A DNA stretch of 64,000 nt from Stenotrophobium rhamnosiphilum (GCF_003052265.1 NZ_QANS01000002.1:496001-560000), one strand, 5' to 3'. Counted from the stretch's first letter, positions 9,401 through 18,865 are shown. Numbers and translations are program-made. Notes: generated by a model not told the origin, from the sequence alone.

Positions 9401-9483
9401 GCGCCGAGCAGGATCATCAAATAAACGACGATGACCCTATTGGCGAGCGCCCACTCCGAGAGATTGAAGCGTCCGGCGCTCAC
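6421..9483 (-). CDS. RND efflux pump, inner-membrane permease (HAE-1 type)
   Basis: A 1020-residue proton-driven RND transporter of the AcrB/TriC class. It has an N-terminal helix (about residues 13-32), a large periplasmic loop, a helix bundle from about 335 with the charge-relay segment LVLALGLLVDDAIIAIEMM, a second periplasmic loop, and a final helix bundle ending in LLFLPALYAAWF. The DD pair in that helix is the expected proton-relay site. The substrates are probably hydrophobic drugs or detergents, not metals, because the HME signature is absent. It overlaps the adaptor gene by 4 bases. No outer-membrane channel gene is nearby, so it presumably uses a TolC encoded elsewhere. Confidence 0.9.
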   Translation of the reverse strand: MSAGRFNLSEWALANRVIVVYLMILLGAAGVWSYLNLGQSEDPPFTFRMMVIKTYWPGASAEQVELQVTDRIEEKLQEHQQLDYLRSYSKPGESLVFFVAREDSGLANMPDTFYQVRKKVSDIKQNLPQGVVGPFFNDEFGDTFGNIYALTGKDFTPAELKEYGDTIRARLLRIKDVSKVEFFGVQNEKIEVRLDNIKRAQLGIPPQLIFDTIQQQNSVTSAGVFQTSTDSIALRTTGAFKTLDDIENAPLNYKGRTLRIGDVAHVVRTYTDPAEPRVRFKGDAALAIGVSMDKGGDIIRLGKALDAEFAAIQTELPLGLTLDRVADQPRAVKRGVNEFVRSLAEAVVIVLLVSFFSLGYRPGLVVALTIPLVLAITFAAMKYFDIGLHKISLGALVLALGLLVDDAIIAIEMMAVKMEQGWDRVKAAAFAYSSTAFPMLTGTLVTAAGFLPIATAKSGVGEYTRSIFEVVTIALLVSWVAAVIFVPYLGYRLLPSHHGDSVKPGSHDPYQTKFYRRFRALVAWCVDRRWTVIGVTALSFVLAIGGFAFIPQQYFPASTRLELLVDLKLSQGASLEASDAAAKRLEAILAKETGLDNYVAYIGTGAPRFILPIDQQLQSDNFAQFVLTAKSSEDREKIRSHLLAIFPEQFPDLRTRVLRLENGPPVGYPIQLRVSGEDPKLLRELAGKVADVVRSNANVANVHLDWEDKIKVVRLIIDQDRAGALGISSQSVSQFMHNSLNGGQITFLREKNKLIEVLFRGPPDERARLSYLDNTAIPRADGTNIPLNQIAHFEYEFEDGIIWRRNRLPTITVRGDIYGTVQAAAITAQLEPSLAPIRAQLPPGYLLEAGGTVEESAKGQDSVNAGMPLFVVVVFTVLMLQLRSFSRVLMVVLTAPLGIIGVVITMLLFGQPFGFVAMLGTIALSGMIMRNSVILVDQIEQDISGGHDPYNAIADATMRRLRPIVLTALAAVLAMIPLSRSEFFGPMAVAIMGGLVAATALTLLFLPALYAAWFKIHKPA

Positions 9484-10586
9484 GACGGTTTAACCTCACG
9501 TGCCCGCTGAATTGGCTTGACCAACTGGCCTTCGCCCAACAACTGCACGCCAGCACTCACCAGCGGCATGCCCGGCTTGAGCGCCCCGCTTACTACCGCA
9601 AAACCTTCAACGTAACGCAGCACCGCCACGGGAACTTTATGCGCCTTGTTATCCGCAGACACTGTCCACACCACAGCCTTGTTATCCACTTGCGCAACTG
9701 CGGACAAAGGCACTTGGTATAAAGAGCCGTCAACTTTGGCGCCCATAAATACAGTCGCCGTCATGCCGAGTTGCACGGCGTCATCGCTGCCAACAATCGT
9801 GACACGTGCTTCATGCGTACGCGTGCTGGGATCAGCCTGCATGTTGATCGTGCGTACACGTGCTTCGTAATACTTGCTGGGGTTGGCCCAAAGCGAGATC
9901 GCCAGTTTCGATGCATTACGCAATGCACTGACGCGTCCTTCTGGCACGCTGATCACAACTTCGCGCGCGTTGTCAGTGGCGAAACGAAATACTGGCTGAC
10001 CTGCAGCGATGACTTGTCCTGCTTCAGCGAGGACGGAGGTGATCAATCCGGATTTAGTCGCCGTCAGCGTGGTGTAACGCATCTGGTTATTGATGACGGC
10101 GTAGTTGGACTTCGCTTGATCGCGACGCGCTTCTGCCAACTCCAGTGTGTTTTGCTTTTGCTCGAACATGGACTTACTGATGAAGCCCTTGCCCAACAAA
10201 TCCTGGTAACGCTGTAGATCAGCCTGCGCCAACTTCACGTCGGCTTCTGCCGCGGTGACAGCAGATTTGGAAGCATCGCTATTGAGTTTGTTGTCTTCCG
10301 GATCAAGCGTCGCCAACACCTGCCCGGCTTTAACCTCGGCACCCGCATCAACACGACGCGTCAGGATTTTTCCGGAGATGCGGAAAGACAAATCCGCTTC
10401 CTCACGCGAATGCACTGAGCCAGGGAATACTTCACCCGATTCTCCGACCATCGCTTGCGCGTGTTCGATCACCACCGGCTTGGCCTGTGGCACCGCCTCC
10501 GGCTTTTTAGAGCACGCGACCAGCAACAGACTGGCAGCGATTGCGGAAATGGGCAGGCTCAGGTGCAAAGGTCGCGGTAACCGCAT
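9480..10586 (-). CDS. RND efflux periplasmic adaptor lipoprotein (HlyD/MFP family)
   Basis: A 368-residue membrane-fusion protein with a lipoprotein signal (lipobox LLVAC, Cys25). It then shows a split lipoyl domain (ISGKILTRRVDAGAEVKAGQ and the later GLITSVLAEAGQVIAAGQ), a coiled-coil hairpin rich in Ala/Gln/Lys around residues 100-165, a beta-barrel domain, and a membrane-proximal end (LKPGMPLVSAGVQLL). It links the permease to an outer-membrane channel. It is the first gene of a two-gene operon and is divergent from a TetR regulator 111 bases away, which probably controls it. Confidence 0.9.
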   Translation of the reverse strand: MRLPRPLHLSLPISAIAASLLLVACSKKPEAVPQAKPVVIEHAQAMVGESGEVFPGSVHSREEADLSFRISGKILTRRVDAGAEVKAGQVLATLDPEDNKLNSDASKSAVTAAEADVKLAQADLQRYQDLLGKGFISKSMFEQKQNTLELAEARRDQAKSNYAVINNQMRYTTLTATKSGLITSVLAEAGQVIAAGQPVFRFATDNAREVVISVPEGRVSALRNASKLAISLWANPSKYYEARVRTINMQADPSTRTHEARVTIVGSDDAVQLGMTATVFMGAKVDGSLYQVPLSAVAQVDNKAVVWTVSADNKAHKVPVAVLRYVEGFAVVSGALKPGMPLVSAGVQLLGEGQLVKPIQRAREVKPS

Positions 10587-10615
10587 GGCGGATTCCTAGG
10601 GGGCTCAAAATCAGT

Positions 10616-10645
10616 TCATATACTATACCGACTGGTTTATTAATG
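10616..10645. promoter_or_regulatory. Candidate TetR operator/divergent promoter
   Basis: Between the RND operon and its TetR neighbour, CTATACCGACTGGTTTATT carries half-sites ACC-N4-GGT within AT-rich flanks. The position and partial dyad suit a TetR-family operator, but the symmetry is imperfect and no box is certain. Confidence 0.3.
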
Positions 10646-10697
10646 TGCGAGGCGTTATGGTGTTAACAATGCCTCACCTACAAATGCCTCATTCCGC

Positions 10698-11324
10698 ATG
10701 AAAAAGTGCCCGCCCAAGCGTGGTCGCCCTAAAGATCCAGACAAGCGTTTGGCGATTCTCGAATCCGCCAAAGAGCTGTTCGTGGAGCAGGGTTATGCGG
10801 GCACCAGCATGGATGCCATTGCCAAGAACGCAGGTGTTTCAAAGCTGACGCTTTATAGTCACTTTGGGCATAAGGAAGACCTGTTTCAGCAGTGCGTCGT
10901 CTCCAAGTGCGAAGAGCATGCGCCAGACGCGCTTTACGATCCCACTAACAATCTGCCGCTGCGTAAGCGCCTGATTAGCATTGGCCAAGCGTTTATTGAA
11001 TTGCTGTTTAGCGAAGAGGCCGTCAAGTTCTATCGCATGATGGCAGGCGAAGCGCGTCAAACCGGCAAACTGGGCCGCTTATTCCACGCCGCAGGTCCGC
11101 AGCGCATGCTGGATCAGTTTGAGGAGTTGCTAGCGGTCGCCGTTCACAATGGCGAATTGGTAATACGCGATCGACAACGAGCAGCCAATCACTATTTCAG
11201 CATGATGCGCGGCGATCACCACATGCGCGTCATCATGGGCGAGAGCAATCCACCCGCCAGTGAACTGCGCGCGCATGTTGCGGATGTGGTCGATGTTTTT
11301 CTCAGCGCGTATCGGCCACGCTGA
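10698..11324 (+). CDS. TetR/AcrR-family transcriptional regulator of the RND pump
   Basis: A 208-residue regulator. A basic N-terminus (KKCPPKRGRPKDPDK) is followed by the TetR helix-turn-helix, roughly residues 15-60, with GTSMDAIAKNAGVSKLTLY and the YSHFGHKEDLF signature. The C-terminal ligand domain resembles the AefR-like type seen with RND pumps. Its divergence from the adaptor-permease operon implies repression of that operon and probably of itself, relieved by a pump substrate. It converges with chpC 33 bases downstream. Confidence 0.87.
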   Translation: MKKCPPKRGRPKDPDKRLAILESAKELFVEQGYAGTSMDAIAKNAGVSKLTLYSHFGHKEDLFQQCVVSKCEEHAPDALYDPTNNLPLRKRLISIGQAFIELLFSEEAVKFYRMMAGEARQTGKLGRLFHAAGPQRMLDQFEELLAVAVHNGELVIRDRQRAANHYFSMMRGDHHMRVIMGESNPPASELRAHVADVVDVFLSAYRPR

Positions 11325-11357
11325 TCTGCAATTGGTGGGTGAAACGTCGGTAGCGAT

Positions 11358-11828
11358 TTAAGCGACGGTTCCCACCACATCAAGGCGCAATAGATCCGCC
11401 TCAATCGTTTCGAGGTCCGGAATCACTGCTTCCTGACTTGCGATACGAACACGCGACAAGGCCAGATCTGCGCGATCGTTCTCGCGCAGTGGCGCGGGAT
11501 TAATTGCAGTGCGATTGAGCGTCACCAAGTGTGGATAGCCTTGCGTGAGCACGCCGATGGCATGCGCTTCCAAGTGCTGACCCACAGAGTGCAGCAACAC
11601 GACGCGTGAACGCCGGGCAGTTTCAGGCAAAGACCCGCCATTCAGTACTTCGAAGCTGATCACCGGCACACGACGGCCATTCGATTCGTAGTTGCCCAGA
11701 AACCATGCTGGCGCGTCCGCTACAGGTCGCACGGTATCGCGCGAAATAACTTCGATGACTGCCGCATTCGGCAACAACAGGGTGTCGCCATCAAGCGGCA
11801 TCAGCACGGCATAAATTTGATCGTTCAT
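11358..11828 (-). CDS. chpC: CheW-like coupling protein ChpC
   Basis: A 156-residue single CheW-domain protein. It shows the SH3-like pattern of CheW (VLMPLDGDTLLLPNAAVIEVI, then WFLGNYESNGRRVPVISFEVL). It lies at the end of the pilG-pilI-chpA operon and overlaps chpA by 4 bases, the position of ChpC in the Pseudomonas twitching chemosensory cluster. ChpC links an additional receptor input to the ChpA kinase. No chpB methylesterase gene lies between chpA and this gene, unlike in Pseudomonas. The assignment rests on context plus domain type. Confidence 0.75.
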   Translation of the reverse strand: MNDQIYAVLMPLDGDTLLLPNAAVIEVISRDTVRPVADAPAWFLGNYESNGRRVPVISFEVLNGGSLPETARRSRVVLLHSVGQHLEAHAIGVLTQGYPHLVTLNRTAINPAPLRENDRADLALSRVRIASQEAVIPDLETIEADLLRLDVVGTVA

Positions 11829-14800
11829 GAGCCTCTGGTCTCCTCAAGCACACCACGCACTTCGGAGATGAGCTGATCTTCCTGGTAAGGCTTGATCAGA
11901 TAACGGTTCACACCAATCTGCATGGCACGCTCACGATGCTTATCGCCTGAACGCGAGGTGATCATGATGATTGGCAAATTGCGTAGACGTTCGTTGTTGC
12001 GAATAAAGGTCGCCACTTCGAAGCCGTCTGCGCGCGGCATTTCGATATCGAGCAATACAGTGACCGGATTTTCGGTCTGCAGCTTGGCCATCGCATCCAG
12101 ACCATCTTTGGCGGTCGATACGCGGTAACCATTCTTGAGCAGCAGACGTTCTGTCACGCGACGAATCGTGATGGAGTCATCCACCACCATGACCAATTCG
12201 CGAGTATCAACTTCCGTGTTCACTGAATCGGCCTTGCCTGCGGCCAATGTAATCAAGGCGCGGCGCGTGCGATCTTGTGTCAGTGCGGGCACATCAAGAA
12301 TCAACACGACGCGACCATCGGCCAGAATCGTGGCACTTGAAACGCCAACCACTGCGCTAATCATCGGACCAACTGCCTTGGAAACCACTTCGCGATTGCC
12401 GAAGAGTGAATCCACTACAACTGCGATACGACGATCCTGCGTGCCCAAGCCTTCGCCGAGGCGAACCAGAATGGCGCTGACTGTCTTGCCTTCTTTCGGA
12501 GCAGCGCGCGATGCGCCGATGAAATCGCCGAGGTAACGCACGCGATACTCATGGCCGCCGTAACCGTAAGTCGGTCCGTTCTCGTCATAGAGCGCATCAA
12601 GCTGTTCACGCGGAATACGCGCGATGCCTTCAATACTCGGTAACGGAATCGCATACATCTCGTTCGATACTGAAACCAGCAACGCTTGCGAGATCGCCAG
12701 ATTCAAAGGCAGACGAATCAGGAAGCGCGCGCCCTTGCCGGTCTCGGAACCAATTTCCAGCGTACCGCCGAGCTGTTTAACTTCCGCAGCAACAACGTCC
12801 ATGCCGATACCACGGCCAGCGTCCTGAGTGAGGCTCTTTGCGGTGGAGAAGCCAGCCTCAAAAATAAACTGTGCGACGTCTTCGTCAGCAACCTGCGCAT
12901 CTGCCGGAATCAAGCCGCGCTTGATCGCCGTTGCACGGATCGCATCAAAGTCGAGACCCTTACCGTCGTCACGCAATTCAACGAGTAGCTGCGTACCTTC
13001 GCGACGCAGCGTCACGCTCACTGTGCCGGTAGCGCCCTTGCCTGCTGCAACGCGTGTCTGCGGATCTTCAATGCCGTGCACAACGGCGTTACGCATCAAG
13101 TGTTCCAGCGGCGCAGTCATGCGCTCCAGAACATTGCGATCGAGTTCGCTTTCGATGCCGACGAACTGTGCTTCAGCCATCTTGCCGTTGTCTTGCGCCG
13201 CCTGTTTAACCACACGCTGCAAGCGCGCGACCTGACGTGAGAACGGCACCATCAGCGTGCGCATCAAACCTTGCTGCACATCAGTGTTAATACGCGCCTG
13301 TTGCAGCAATAACGTTTCCGCTTCGCCAACCAGACCATCCATCGTGGTGTGGAGACTCGACAAGTCGCCGACGGATTCCGATAGCGAGCGTGAGAGTTCC
13401 TGCATACGTGTGTAGCGATCCATTTCGAGTGGATCAAAGTCACCCGCATAACGATCAAGACGATCGTTTGGACCGCGGCCACGCGCTGAAATCTGCGCCT
13501 CGGTTTCCATGTCCATCATGCGCAGCTGTTCGCGAACACGCGTGACGGCCTGCGACATTTCATTGAGCTGCGCTTGCAGTGCGCTGTGTTGTTCTTCTAA
13601 ACGCGAACGATAAATCGAAATTTCGCCCGCTTCGTTGAGCATGTTGTCGAGGCTTTCGACCGGCACACGCGCGGTTTCGCGGCGCAGTGCAGCCAAACCT
13701 GTCTGCTCGCTTTCTGGTTTCCAGAACAGCATTGGATCCCAAACACCGTCGAGCAATGGCGCAAGCGGTGCCGCAAAAACAGCTTCGATAACTTCAGGTA
13801 CTGCGCCCGCAATGACGGATTTTTCGTCATAGGACTCTACTTTAGGCCCGGTCGGTACTGCTCCCGCACCACGCAGACTTGCCGTGTCACCACGCGACAA
13901 CAAGTCGTGCATGTGATGCAAGGTTTCAAGATCAGCCGCAACAGGTTTTAGATCGTTGCTATCTGATGCGCCGCGGACTTCGAAATTATTGATGCGTGTT
14001 TCCATCTCATGGGAAACATCACCCATCGCATCCAAGCCCGCCATGCGTGCACCGCCCTTAAGCGTATGCAGCGCACGTTGCATCTCACGCGCAGGCGCAA
14101 ACTCACGCGGATCGCGCTGCCAGGCGTTAAAGTTTTGCTGCAAGGTTTCAAGCAATTCACTAGCTTCGGCAGAGAAAATCTCAGCCAATTCGTCATCAGC
14201 AGATTGCACAACAGGTGCAGCCGGAATACTTGCGACGTATTCCTGTCTCACAGGCGCAGCGATTGGCTCAACCTGAGGGACAACTTCTTCTACTGTTTCT
14301 AAAGGCTCGACGAAAGACGACTGCGCAGGAGCGGCTGATTCGATATCCGACATCAATGCCGAAACATTCGGAATGCCACCGCGCTCCATCTCAGCCAATA
14401 CACGGTGCAAACCATCGCTAGCCTGATGCAGGCGTGAGAACAAAGCAGCATCCGCCCTGCTCTCGCTCAATGCCGTGGCAACGAGCGATTCCATGTACTG
14501 CGCTACTTCACCCAAACCATTTGAACCAGCGACGCGCGCGCTACCTTTCAGAGTGTGCAGAACACTTTTGACTGCAGCGCCTGACTCAGCGGCAGCGGGA
14601 TTCTTCTCCCATGCCGATGCATAAGCATCAAGGTTCTCTAAGAGTTCACGCGCTTCGCCAATGAAGATCGCTGCCAACTCTTGATCGGCGCTCAGTCCTT
14701 CAGGCGTAATGCTCTCCTCGGTTTCAACAACCGGAGGCATCTCAATAATTTCTTCTTGTACCGACGATGTCGGCGCTGCAAGTTCAGCATGTCCTGACAG

Positions 14801-17782
14801 CGGCAATGCTTCAATTTGTGCAACTAAATCGCTGCCGTCGTTCAGGGCTTTGCCTTCACGATAGGCATCAATCAGCTGATAGAAACCCTCAGCAATATTG
14901 TCGAAAGCTGAGAAGAACCCGGACTCAGGCTTAATCGAATGCGTCGCAACGATTCCCATGCGTACATTCAACGCGCGTCCAGCAATTGCAATCGAACTGC
15001 ACTGCGACATCAAAGCCGCGCCCAACAAGGTATGACTCAGCGCCTTGATCTCGCCTGCACCTTGCAGGTTCTCCGGCGCATGCGCCCAAGCCTTGGCGGT
15101 TTCTTCGATCTTTTGCACCAGATCGAAAGCTTCGCTAGAGAAAATCTCGGCAAGCTGGCGATCAGCCGTTGCTTGTCGCGCCTGCTCAGGAACTTCCGCT
15201 TGCAAGGCTTGGATGCGTTCCAACCACGGCGCTAAATCTTGCGATGAAGCGGCCGGTGTTCCGATCGCATCAACCCAACGACGTAACGTTTGCTCAGCGT
15301 CTTCAATCAACACCAATGCAGCACGCGGCAATTCAAGCCCAGCGCCACGCGCAGAATCCAAATAAGTTTCTAGCGCACCAGACAATTCGCTGATTGATGG
15401 CGAATGAACGATATGTGCCGCACCACGAAGCGTGTGGAAGGAACGAACAACTTCGTCTTCAACCGCAAACCATTCGAAGCTACGGTTTTGCTGTTCAAGC
15501 CAATGCGTAACCGCTTCTAGCTTCTCGCGTGCGTCTTCGCGGAAGATGGCCGTCATGTCCAGTTCTTCTGCGTCTTGCGCGCCGCGTCCTTCAGCAAGGT
15601 TGCTGGCACGCTCGATCAAAGCCTGCAGTGCAGGATCTGGCGCTGCATTATTGCGGAAGCTTTCAATCAAGCCCGGCAACATCGCCACCGCATCAACAAT
15701 CGCATCGACAACAACCGCGCCCGCAGGCACTGAACCGTCGAGGCAGCGATTGAGCAGACTTTCAACCGCCCAACCAAAGTCACCAATCTGTTGCGCACCG
15801 ACCATACGGCCGGAGCCTTTCAAGGTGTGGAATGCGCGACGAACCGTCGTCAGCGTATCCATGTCTTGTGCATCACGACGCAGACGCGGCAATGCGCTGT
15901 CGAGCGTGCTGAGCACTTCGCTGGCTTCTTCAAGGAAGATGCCGCGAATTTCCGGATCAACGTCTTCAGCAGCCACAACCACCGGCGCTGATTTAATGAC
16001 TGCGACGGGAGCGACGGGAACAACTAGCTCTGGTTGTTCAAGCACCAGTTCCAATTCTTCAAGTTCGGGTACGGCTGGAGCTTCTTCAACCACATTCAAC
16101 TGACCCACATAGTGGGCCATGCTATCCAGCATCGGCTCAACATTGGGCACGTGATCGCGAATCGCTTCGATATAAAACTCAATCGCGGCAATGGCATCAG
16201 CAAAACGTTCGGCAAGTCCTTGTGTGTCGCGCAATTGCGCAAACGCAGGGCTCAGTACGTAGTGCTCAAGCGCGCTTATCAGTTCCACAGCGCGGTTGTT
16301 CTGCAGTACATCAAAACCAGCAATAATTTCTCTGAGCAGACGCTGTGCGTCGCTAGGCGGTTCGCTTTCGTTGCCGCGAATGTAAGCATCAACAGATGAC
16401 TTAATACGCGCCAAGTTGACTAAGGATTCGCGCAACAACGCTGCGGTACCTTCAGCTAAATCGCGGCTATGCGGAATGCCCTTATCTACTTCAGAAACAC
16501 CGCCAGCGCCTTTTTTACTGCGGACAATCTGACTGAACAGCGCATCTTCCAGACTGTGTTCAACTTGCAGAATTGACGTGGCAATGTCCATCCACAAATT
16601 GCTGGAACTGGCGTCGGCTTCCAAGCTCTCTAAGAGTTTGACTTGATTGCCAACAACACGTTGCAACGCTGGCAGACCCAAGGTCGCGAGCGTGTTGGCA
16701 ATGCGCTGCAATCTGTTGCGCGTTTCTTCCAAGCCTATTCCGGCTTTGCCGCCGGAGCGCACGGATAAATCGATGCTGTCTTTAACTTGTGTGAAGTCGC
16801 GTCGAATTTCATCGGCGACGCGGGTCAACAAACCAATGCCAGGCCCACGAATTCGTATACGACGCTGCTCAATCTGCTCAGTGGTAGGCAGATGACTATT
16901 AAGTCTGAACAATTTACGCAGCGTGGTTACGCGTGGCCCTTGTCCGCTGGAGCGCGCGACAAAGAACAGCAACTGATAATTCAGATCGGCCAACTTGGCG
17001 GCGGCCGCAGCTTCGCCTTCATCAACCAGCGCGCGAATCTGTTGCGCGGTAGCGCCCATCGCACGCTTCAGATCCATTGAATCTTCAAGCGTACGCGTCA
17101 GCAAAGCTTCAACAACGGCAGCAACCGTGCGCCAGAGTTGGTGGATCGATGCATTTGTGGATTGCGCGGCGATTTGCTCGGCAATCTTGCCAATGCGACC
17201 TAAAGACGCATTGACGTCAACATTATTTTTCAGCCAGTTCAACATCGAAGCTTGGAACACTGGCAATAATTTGCGCGCCTCACCAGCCGCGTCGCCCACC
17301 ATCGCCGTCCCAGGCAACAGTGGCTTGCCGTGATCGAAAGCGTTGAGCTGTGCACTAAACAGTTCCAGCTCAGTGACCAGCGTTTTGCCACGAGACAATC
17401 GCAGTTCGCTAAGAATCGGCTGCAGCACGATGACGCAATCATCCATGCCGGAGGACAAGGCATCGATGTAATCGGAAACCTGCACAGTCGCGCCGAGCAG
17501 TGCCGAATAGGCAGGCTCTAATTCTTGGATACGACCCTGCATGATCTCGTGCAGAACCGTCTTCATTTCCTCAGCGACAGTGGCCACGCCGAAGCACTGA
17601 ATCATGCTGGCCGTGCCGCGCACCGTATGCAGTTCTACTAAAGCCTGCTGCAGCGGCAACACATCTTCGGGATTTTCAATGTGGTATTCGATGAGCGTGC
17701 GCGCACGCGTCAGACTGTGATCGAATTCCGAACGAACCCAATGTAAGCCGCTATTAAATGTCGCAGTTTGATCGAAATTCAT
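11825..17782 (-). CDS. chpA: Hybrid chemotaxis kinase ChpA/PilL with multiple Hpt domains
   Basis: A 1985-residue CheA-type kinase of the type IV pilus chemosensory system. Phosphorylatable His motifs are visible at about residues 52 (HTVRGTA), 652 (HTLKGSG), 783 (HTLRGAA), 917 (HTLLGAA), 1076 (HTLKGSA) and 1236 (HTLKGGA), giving six Hpt modules plus degenerate repeats in between. The CheA dimerisation and ATPase region follows (EHLMRNAVVHGIEDP, LRDDGKGLDF, GRGIGMDVV), then a CheW domain (ISQALLVSVSNEMYAIPLP) and a C-terminal receiver (VMVVDDSITIRRV, LLDIEMPRADG, IKPYQ). It would phosphorylate PilG and PilH and control pilus motors and second-messenger levels. It overlaps pilI and chpC by 4 bases each. 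Confidence 0.93.
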   Translation of the reverse strand: MNFDQTATFNSGLHWVRSEFDHSLTRARTLIEYHIENPEDVLPLQQALVELHTVRGTASMIQCFGVATVAEEMKTVLHEIMQGRIQELEPAYSALLGATVQVSDYIDALSSGMDDCVIVLQPILSELRLSRGKTLVTELELFSAQLNAFDHGKPLLPGTAMVGDAAGEARKLLPVFQASMLNWLKNNVDVNASLGRIGKIAEQIAAQSTNASIHQLWRTVAAVVEALLTRTLEDSMDLKRAMGATAQQIRALVDEGEAAAAAKLADLNYQLLFFVARSSGQGPRVTTLRKLFRLNSHLPTTEQIEQRRIRIRGPGIGLLTRVADEIRRDFTQVKDSIDLSVRSGGKAGIGLEETRNRLQRIANTLATLGLPALQRVVGNQVKLLESLEADASSSNLWMDIATSILQVEHSLEDALFSQIVRSKKGAGGVSEVDKGIPHSRDLAEGTAALLRESLVNLARIKSSVDAYIRGNESEPPSDAQRLLREIIAGFDVLQNNRAVELISALEHYVLSPAFAQLRDTQGLAERFADAIAAIEFYIEAIRDHVPNVEPMLDSMAHYVGQLNVVEEAPAVPELEELELVLEQPELVVPVAPVAVIKSAPVVVAAEDVDPEIRGIFLEEASEVLSTLDSALPRLRRDAQDMDTLTTVRRAFHTLKGSGRMVGAQQIGDFGWAVESLLNRCLDGSVPAGAVVVDAIVDAVAMLPGLIESFRNNAAPDPALQALIERASNLAEGRGAQDAEELDMTAIFREDAREKLEAVTHWLEQQNRSFEWFAVEDEVVRSFHTLRGAAHIVHSPSISELSGALETYLDSARGAGLELPRAALVLIEDAEQTLRRWVDAIGTPAASSQDLAPWLERIQALQAEVPEQARQATADRQLAEIFSSEAFDLVQKIEETAKAWAHAPENLQGAGEIKALSHTLLGAALMSQCSSIAIAGRALNVRMGIVATHSIKPESGFFSAFDNIAEGFYQLIDAYREGKALNDGSDLVAQIEALPLSGHAELAAPTSSVQEEIIEMPPVVETEESITPEGLSADQELAAIFIGEARELLENLDAYASAWEKNPAAAESGAAVKSVLHTLKGSARVAGSNGLGEVAQYMESLVATALSESRADAALFSRLHQASDGLHRVLAEMERGGIPNVSALMSDIESAAPAQSSFVEPLETVEEVVPQVEPIAAPVRQEYVASIPAAPVVQSADDELAEIFSAEASELLETLQQNFNAWQRDPREFAPAREMQRALHTLKGGARMAGLDAMGDVSHEMETRINNFEVRGASDSNDLKPVAADLETLHHMHDLLSRGDTASLRGAGAVPTGPKVESYDEKSVIAGAVPEVIEAVFAAPLAPLLDGVWDPMLFWKPESEQTGLAALRRETARVPVESLDNMLNEAGEISIYRSRLEEQHSALQAQLNEMSQAVTRVREQLRMMDMETEAQISARGRGPNDRLDRYAGDFDPLEMDRYTRMQELSRSLSESVGDLSSLHTTMDGLVGEAETLLLQQARINTDVQQGLMRTLMVPFSRQVARLQRVVKQAAQDNGKMAEAQFVGIESELDRNVLERMTAPLEHLMRNAVVHGIEDPQTRVAAGKGATGTVSVTLRREGTQLLVELRDDGKGLDFDAIRATAIKRGLIPADAQVADEDVAQFIFEAGFSTAKSLTQDAGRGIGMDVVAAEVKQLGGTLEIGSETGKGARFLIRLPLNLAISQALLVSVSNEMYAIPLPSIEGIARIPREQLDALYDENGPTYGYGGHEYRVRYLGDFIGASRAAPKEGKTVSAILVRLGEGLGTQDRRIAVVVDSLFGNREVVSKAVGPMISAVVGVSSATILADGRVVLILDVPALTQDRTRRALITLAAGKADSVNTEVDTRELVMVVDDSITIRRVTERLLLKNGYRVSTAKDGLDAMAKLQTENPVTVLLDIEMPRADGFEVATFIRNNERLRNLPIIMITSRSGDKHRERAMQIGVNRYLIKPYQEDQLISEVRGVLEETRGS

Positions 17783-18327
17783 AGGCCGGCATGCTTGAAG
17801 TTGTCGCTACCCGCGACCTTGTGCAGGCTGAGAGCCAACCACGGTTGGCCATCACGTACGAATGCGCTCAATAAATAGGGTGCGAAGCTGCCGGCGCCGC
17901 CGACGATTTCACGTCGTTGTTCGTTGGAAACAAACTGGCGATGGCCTGCAACTTCGTCAACGAGAAATCCCGCTGGAAAACGTTCTGAGTTAAAAACCAA
18001 CACGCGCTGAGTGCGTTGCTGATCGAGCGGCGGCATTCCGAGAAACTGGCGAAGATCAATAATCGTGAGCAAAGAGCCGCGGACGTTAGCAACGCCCAGC
18101 AACCATGCACGCACATTCGGCACGCGCGTCATACGCGGAGGCACAATCACTTCGCGCACTTCATCACGCGGCGCGACCAGCCACACATCATTAATGCGGA
18201 ATCCTAGGCCGCCCCAAGTCTGGGCTTCGCCTGCAGCGACGTCGAGACGCGCCGCACGCATGCGCGCTTCCAGCCGCAACAATTGCTCAAAGGGATCGTC
18301 TCGCAACGCTCGTAGTTCTGCGCTCAT
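17779..18327 (-). CDS. pilI: CheW-like coupling protein PilI
   Basis: A 182-residue CheW-domain protein. After a helical N-terminal segment, the domain includes GGLGFRINDVWLVAPRDEV, the conserved RAWLLGVANVRGSLLTIIDL and FLVDEVAGHRQF. PilI couples the PilJ receptor to the ChpA kinase. It lies 14 bases after pilG and overlaps chpA by 4 bases, so the three genes form one operon. In Pseudomonas pilH stands between pilG and pilI; here pilH is about 6.5 kb away. Confidence 0.88.
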   Translation of the reverse strand: MSAELRALRDDPFEQLLRLEARMRAARLDVAAGEAQTWGGLGFRINDVWLVAPRDEVREVIVPPRMTRVPNVRAWLLGVANVRGSLLTIIDLRQFLGMPPLDQQRTQRVLVFNSERFPAGFLVDEVAGHRQFVSNEQRREIVGGAGSFAPYLLSAFVRDGQPWLALSLHKVAGSDNFKHAGL

Positions 18328-18341
18328 AGGGGCAGAGGCAA

Positions 18342-18728
18342 CTATTTCTTAGCGTGAGCTTTCACCGCGCCAATCAGTTCATCTTTCGTGAACGGTTTGG
18401 TGAGGTATTCATCGGAGCCGACTATGCGGCCGCGCGCGCGATCAAATAATCCGTCTTTGGACGACAGCATGATGACCGGCGTCTTAGAGAAACGTGGATT
18501 ACCTTTGATCAGTGCGCAAGCCTGATAACCATCCAGACGCGGCATCATGATGTCGATAAAAATAATATCTGGCTGATGATCGGCAATCTTGCCGAGCGCC
18601 TCAAAGCCATCTTGGGCTGTAATAACGACATAACCCTCGCGCGTTAGCAGCGTCTCCGCGGTACGTCGGATCGTCTGACTATCGTCGATGACCATGACTT
18701 TTGCTGAGTCCTGGTTTTGTGTGGACAC
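18342..18728 (-). CDS. pilG: Twitching-motility response regulator PilG
   Basis: A 128-residue single-domain CheY-like receiver with an extended N-terminus. It shows VMVIDDSQTIRRTAETLL (acidic pair and switch region), the phospho-acceptor Asp in DIIFIDIMMPRLDGYQ, VIMLSSKDGLFD and the conserved Lys in YLTKPF. The long match to Pseudomonas PilG around the receiver signature (RRTAETLL, MMPRLDGYQ, SSKDGLFD, GRIVGSD) separates it from PilH. PilG is phosphorylated by ChpA and promotes pilus extension. It is the first gene of the pilG-pilI-chpA-chpC operon and divergent from gshA. Confidence 0.92.
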   Translation of the reverse strand: MSTQNQDSAKVMVIDDSQTIRRTAETLLTREGYVVITAQDGFEALGKIADHQPDIIFIDIMMPRLDGYQACALIKGNPRFSKTPVIMLSSKDGLFDRARGRIVGSDEYLTKPFTKDELIGAVKAHAKK

Positions 18729-18865
18729 CTTACCCCCTACTAATTCTGTGATCCGCTTTTTTATAGAGTGTTTTGTAACACAGTCCTTGATTAATGCCTA
18801 TCCGCCCAAAGCTTACGTCGCCTTACCGTTGCGCTACCATGCGCACCACAACATAAGGCGAACCT

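Noticed and set aside
15432-16103. Long plus-strand frames opposite chpA (for example 223 codons)
   Set aside because: They are antisense shadows of a well-supported 1985-residue kinase with GC-biased codon positions; the encoded sequences are Ser/Ala/Arg-rich without domain features.
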